Shown here: positions 22,622 through 26,974 of the stretch, piece after piece
Layout of the letters: each line of letters starts with the position of its first letter
How positions within the stretch are numbered: the first letter of the stretch is position 1
Source of the DNA: Saccoglossus kowalevskii
Taxonomy: Eukaryota > Hemichordata > Enteropneusta > Harrimaniidae
Direction: 5' to 3'
DNA: 26,974 nt
Assembly: GCF_000003605.2 (NCBI RefSeq)
Contig: NW_003111473.1
Location: 18,120-45,093, forward strand
Notes under the pieces: generated by a model
Told to the model about the DNA's origin: nothing
Seen by the model: the letters and a program-made list of their open reading frames with translations, nothing else
Databases searched by the model: none
Made by a program: the position numbers and the translations under genes

Positions 22622-22713
22622 AATTAAATAATAATAATAATTTTATTAACACTTGCACATTCCCAGGAGGGTTTGGCAATGGCTACAAATGTTTAAGAAA
22701 GAATAAAAAAATT

Positions 22714-22744
22714 TAAATAAATAAATAAATAAATAAATAAAATA
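22714..22744. repeat. (AAAT)n microsatellite
   Basis: About seven units within the 3' UTR of the LINE remnant. Confidence 0.85.
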
Positions 22745-22862
22745 GTATAGAAAAAATACAAAAAATAAGTAAATACATTACAGAGAAAAATTGTAAGACT
22801 AAATTATTATACTATAAAAAGATAGAAAACAAAATGCAAAGTTTAACTGGGAAAGAAAATTG

Positions 22863-23516
22863 TCACTGGGGCTGCTGTCTTATTTCAAAACACTTCTTTA
22901 GGTACCTTGCTACAGGGAGTGTTAGACCACTGTTGTTTAGCAAGACTATGAATTGTGTCTTTGGTGACAAATTTTGAATTGTGGTTTTTGCCATTACAAA
23001 TAAGCCATTTCTATCCGGGGTATAACTTTTGCATGACATCATGAGGTAATACTCGTCTTCTACTTGATACTGATCACAAGGGTTGCATAATATATTTTCA
23101 AGGGGTATTCCTTTGTGATTGCCAGTCTAAATTTTCACTGAGGCGGAATTTAGTTAAATGTTTGCGCATCTCAAAATTTTGCAGAGTAAAAAGGTAGGTT
23201 TAAAATGCAAATGTTCTTAATGTTCAGGTTAGACTCAGTCTGGTTTATATAATTCAAAAGGGAGTCTTTATTAGTGTACCATTTACTATTAATTTCTTTG
23301 TTTTCTTAGAAAGCTTGTTTTAATAATGGATTTGACGAGTTCTGTACACGATTAAAATATTTTATCATTTGTTTTCTGATAAAACGCCTAAGTTCATCGT
23401 ATAAGTCCACTGTTGTGGTATTTTTGGATGTCCCCAAGAGAAAACAAAGATAATTTATATTCACATCTTCAATTGGTGATTTTAGTGCAATTTCATCTCC
23501 CTATACATCACTACAA
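22863..23516 (-). pseudogene. LINE reverse-transcriptase C-terminal remnant
   Basis: Reading 5' to 3' on the minus strand, YCSDV-stop-G corresponds to the family block Y-x-S-E-V-W-G, with Trp turned to TAG (23501-23503). LCFLLGTSKNTT and VDLYDELRRF follow, as in the LGVxxxTPNxxVYGELGR region. Next come the MRKHLTKFRLSENLDW block and a Cys cluster LCNPC ... VEDEYYLMMSCKSY, in which the usual His is Tyr. After that the frame runs to TGA at 22863-22865. Damage includes in-frame stops at 23501, 23306 and 23171 and frameshifts near 23171 and at a CCCC run near 23117. It cannot make a working protein. Confidence 0.7.
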
Positions 23517-24399
23517 TATGTATATTGATAAATTATCAAGGCCGGTTCGGCTTGTACAAGACGTAAAGCGAGAAACTCGAAAACATCGTAATGTTATTAC
23601 TTCTACACCAGGTAACAGATCTGAAAACCAACATCGATTTAGAATTACTGTGGCCAATGACATTGAACTTTGCTCTTCCATAAAGCAGCAAATAATCAAA
23701 AATATCCTTGATAGCCTGGAGAAGTATGTCCATTGTTTCACAACAACGACTGTCCCAAGGGACTTTCGTCTTTTCAATTTCTCAAGATAAACGTCCCAAG
23801 GTTGTTTTGTTTAATAGAAGGAAATGTCCTTGGCAGCATTTCTTGTATTAATTTCCATTGCACAAAAAGCAGCAAATACTGTTACTGAGGCAGAGGATTT
23901 GCATCACCACCCCGACCATTCACGCAAATCAAGACTTTGACCGCATCCATAGTTGTTGACAGCCGCCATGATGGATGTATTTTGACCCCCGGATTCTGAC
24001 CACGTGGATTCTGACCTTGCATTCATACCGCAGTTACTGCCCTTTCATACCGGTCAATTTCTTTTCATTATTTCATCCAAATTCCATGATATTAATATTT
24101 AAAACCAACCTTTATTTCACAGTCACTCTACTTTTCACGTTTCTAAAATTATTTTACTGATCAAAAGACTTTTCTCTCCCATCATGCAATCTTCCATAGT
24201 ACTTCCACAGACATAGTGGCGATCGCTGAGGAATAATATTGGAAATATTGGTTACACATTGATCATTGATCTGTATCATTGGTAGAACGTCGACCGGGAC
24301 ACACTTACCGAAGTAGTTCACTATCCAGAATTCGATTGGTCATCAAACTCACTAAATAAAAAAAATCTCTGATTGGCCAATTAGTATGTGTCAAAGCTA
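23517..24399. other. Intergenic, flank of LINE and minisatellite
   Basis: A plus-strand frame (23413-23790) is open across the LINE 5' edge, but its first third is antisense to the LINE, so I do not call it. GGATTCTGACC occurs twice (23991-24018). There is no other structure. Confidence 0.4.
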
Positions 24400-25516
24400 T
24401 GTAGCTAATTTTGTAAGGATTCGATTCGAGCCTATAATATGAAGCTAATCTTGTTACCATAGTTACCATAGGAGGCATTCGATTCGAGCCTATAATATGA
24501 AGCTAATCTTGTTACCATAGTTACCATAGGAGGCATTCGATTCGAGCCTATAATATGAAGCTAATCTTGTTACCATAGTTACCATAGGAGGCATTCGATT
24601 CGAGCCTAAAATATGAAGCTAATCTTGTTACCATAGTTACCATAGGAGGCATTCGATTCGAGCCTATAATATGAAGCTAATCTTGTTACCATAGTTACCA
24701 TAGGAGGCATTCGATTCGAGCCTATAATATGTAGCTAATCTTGTTACCATAGTTACCATATGAGGCATTCGATTCGAGCCTATAACATGAAGCTAATCTT
24801 GTTACCATAGGAGGCATTCGATTCGAGCCTATAATATGTAGCTAATCTTGTTACCATAGTTACCATAGGAGGCATTTGATTCGAGCCTATAATATGTGGC
24901 TAATCTTGTTACCATAGTTACAATAGGAGGCATTTGATTCGAGCCTATAATATGTAGCTAATCTTGTTACCATAGTTAAAATTGGAGGCATTTGATTCGT
25001 GCTTATATAATATGAAGCTAATCTTGTTACCATAGTTACCATAGGAGGCATTCGATTCGAGCTTATAATATGTAGCTAATCTTGTTACCATAGTTACCAT
25101 AGGAGGCATTCGATTCGAGCTTATAATATGTAGGTAATCTTGTTACCATAGTTACCATAGGAGGCATTTGATTCGAGCCTATAATATGTAGCTAATCTTG
25201 TTACCATAGTTACCATAGGAGGGATTCGATTCGAGCCTATAATATGTAGCTAATCTTGTTACCATAGTTACCATAGGAGGGATTCGATTCGAGCCTATAT
25301 GTAGCTAATCTTGTTACCATAGGAGGCATTCGATTCGAGCCTATAATATAAAGCTAATCTTGTTACCATAGTTACCATAGGAGGCATTTGATTCCAGCCT
25401 ATAATATGTAGCTAATCTTGTTACCATAGTTACCATAGGAGGCATTCGATTCGAGCTTATAATATGTAGCTAATCTTGTTACCATAGTTACCATAGGAGG
25501 CATTCGATTCGAGCCT
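24400..25516. repeat. 58-bp minisatellite, about 19 copies
   Basis: The unit starts at CATTCGATTCGAGCCTATAA, continues through ATGAAGCTAATCTTG and ends in TTACCATAGTTACCATAGGAGG. The end holds an internal 9-bp duplication, TTACCATAG twice. Two units (near 24780-24816 and 25281-25326) carry only one copy of that 9-mer. Left-hand units read ATGAAGC and right-hand ones mostly ATGTAGC. The first CpG of the unit is TpG in five copies. The unit length is not a multiple of three, so no reading frame persists. Confidence 0.95.
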
Positions 25517-25840
25517 GAAAACCATACTACACACTTATATTAGCAGCAATAATGTGGTATTTATGGAAAGAAAAATGTTGAGAATTAATAATGTAATCAA
25601 AAGGAAGTCTCGAGTTGAAGTACCATGTGGTATCACTGATTGTGTTAATGTCATGTATGTCATAAAACAGGAATTCACGTCACCGAGGATATGAGACTTT
25701 TTTCATTAATTACATAGGTAACACATTGGAAAGTGAGTTCATATAATGAAAGCTATGTTGCAAATAAAATCATTCCTGTTAGTTATGCATCTAGGTTTTG
25801 ATTACAAAGTTTTATTACCTATGTGATTACGGCAAACCAG
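25517..25840. other. Unique spacer between the two arrays
   Basis: About 325 bases without similarity to either repeat unit. It holds a 10-bp inverted repeat, ACATAGGTAA (25712-25721) with TTACCTATGT (25815-25824), the right arm lying just before the second array begins. Confidence 0.5.
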
Positions 25841-26974
25841 GTTATCATTGTTGACCAACAGTGTAATGATGAGATATTATTGCTGGCCACAGTGTAATGA
25901 TGGGATATTATTGCTGGCCCACAGTGTAATTATGGGATATTATTGCTGGCCCACAGTGTAATGATGGGTTATTATTGCTGGCCCACAGTGTAATGATGAG
26001 ATGTTATTGCTGGCCACAGTGTAATGATGGGATATTATTGCTGGCCACAGTGTAATGATGGGATATAATTGCTGGCCACAGTGTAAGGATGGGATAATAT
26101 TACTGGCCCACATTGTAATAATGGGATATTATTGCTGGCCACAGTGTAAGGATGGGATATTATTACTGGCCCACATTGTAATGATGGGATATTATTGCTG
26201 GCCCACAATGTAATGATGGGTTATTATTGCTGGCCACAGTGTAAATAGGTTATCATTGTTGACCAACAGTGTAATGATGGGATATTATTGCTGGCCACAA
26301 TGTAATGATGGGTTATTATTACTGGCCCACAGTGTAATGATGGGATATTATTTGCTGGCCACAGTGTAATGATGGGATATAATTGCTGGCCACAGTGTAA
26401 GGATGGGATATTATTACTAGCCCACAATGTAATGATGGGATATTATTGCTGGCCCACAGTGTAATGATGGGTTAATATTGTTGACCAACAGTGTAATGAT
26501 GGGATATTATTACTGGCCCACAATGTAATGATGGGATATTATTACTGGCCCACAATGTAATGATGGGTTATTATTGCTGGCCCACAGTGTAATGATGGGA
26601 TATTATTGCTGGCCACAGTGTAAGGATGGGATATTATTGCTGGCCCACAGTGTAATGATGGGATATTATTGCTGGCCCACAGTGTAATGATGGGATATTA
26701 TTGCTGGCCACAGTGTAAGGATGGGGTATTATTACTGGCCCACAATGTAATGATGGGATATTATTGCTGGCCCACAGTGTAATGATGGGATATTATTGCT
26801 GGCCACAGTGTAATGATGGGTTAATATTGTTGACCAACAGTGTAATGATGGGATATTATTACTGGCCCACAATGTAATGATGGGATATTATTACTGGCCC
26901 ACAATGTAATGATGGGATATTATTGCTGGCCCACAGTGTAATGATGGGATATTATTGCTGGCCACAGTGTATGA
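25841..26974. repeat. 31-32-bp tandem array with higher-order pattern, continues past window end
   Basis: About 36 copies of a unit close to GGGATATTATTGCTGGCCCA plus CAGTGTAATGAT. Variants recur: GGCCCAC versus GGCCAC (32 versus 31 bp), CAGTGT versus CAATGT, and AATGAT versus AAGGAT. A distinct unit type containing ATTGTTGACCAACAGTG begins at 25841, 26249, 26471 and 26820. The last two of these are followed by the same run of variants, showing a block of about 349 bp duplicated as a whole. The array is still running at the last base. Confidence 0.95.

Larger units (their letters stand above)
22621..23516 (-). mobile_element. 5'-truncated, decayed non-LTR retrotransposon (LINE)
   Basis: The minus strand carries the C-terminal part of a LINE reverse-transcriptase polyprotein. 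A 3' UTR of about 220 bases follows, then AATAAA (22642-22647) and a short (ATT)n tail at 22625-22641. A simple (AAAT)n run lies inside the UTR (22714-22744). Only the region after the polymerase domain survives, as is normal for 5' truncation during target-primed reverse transcription. The 5' edge near 23516 is where recognisable similarity stops. The clade (CR1/L2/jockey-like or other) cannot be told from this piece, and I saw no clear target-site duplication. Confidence 0.7.

Noticed and set aside
23413-23790. Plus-strand frame of 125 codons
   Set aside because: Its start is antisense to the LINE remnant and the rest has no recognisable domain. It spans a repeat boundary, so a real gene is unlikely.
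26224-26427. Minus-strand frame with repeating Ser-Leu-His-Cys words
   Set aside because: It is a by-product of the 31-32-bp tandem array. Unit lengths are mixed, so no frame is kept.
24400-26974. CRISPR-like array
   Set aside because: The units abut without unique spacers and the genome is animal-like. These are minisatellites.

Overview
The window is AT-rich, intron-bearing animal DNA. It has GT-AG introns with pyrimidine-rich acceptors, secreted multidomain coding exons, microsatellites, minisatellites and a decayed non-LTR retrotransposon. It looks like a marine invertebrate, possibly a mollusc or another lophotrochozoan, but nothing seen fixes the phylum.

Layout. From 1 to about 2.0 kb there are no convincing genes, only a decayed 30-bp repeat (10 codons per unit) and a small hairpin. 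From 2.08 to 9.54 kb lies the one clear protein-coding locus, on the minus strand. It starts with a signal peptide and LRRNT exon (9303-9534), then a large exon with 21 leucine-rich repeats and most of an LRRCT cap (6752-8571), then a short exon with two possible acceptors (starting at 6638 or 6562), and, about 3.5 kb further on, an exon encoding a trypsin-fold domain (2080-2841). From 9.6 to 22.6 kb the sequence is mostly non-coding, with a few weak candidates: a short exon-like ORF, a 36-residue membrane peptide ORF, a diverged tandem duplication, and a cluster of transcription-factor-like motifs. A 5'-truncated, broken LINE sits at 22.62-23.52 kb. The right end (24.4-26.97 kb) is two adjacent tandem arrays with unrelated units of 58 bp and about 32 bp; the second runs off the window.

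Main point. The short exon has an open reading frame whose donor phase fits the protease exon exactly. Joining them gives a Lys-Arg/Ile-Val junction, the shape of a trypsin-family activation site. The sequence therefore suggests a secreted LRR - Ser/Pro/Gln-rich linker - serine-protease-homologue chimera, in which a pattern-recognition-like LRR module is fused to a catalytically dead protease fold. The catalytic His and Ser are both replaced. Two lesions complicate this. The frame that completes the LRRCT cap is not the frame that reads into the linker; this could be alternative tandem acceptors or a one-base indel. The protease exon also carries a two-base slip near its 3' end. The locus may be a gene with alternative C-termini, a gene with assembly errors, or a young pseudogene; the sequence alone does not decide.
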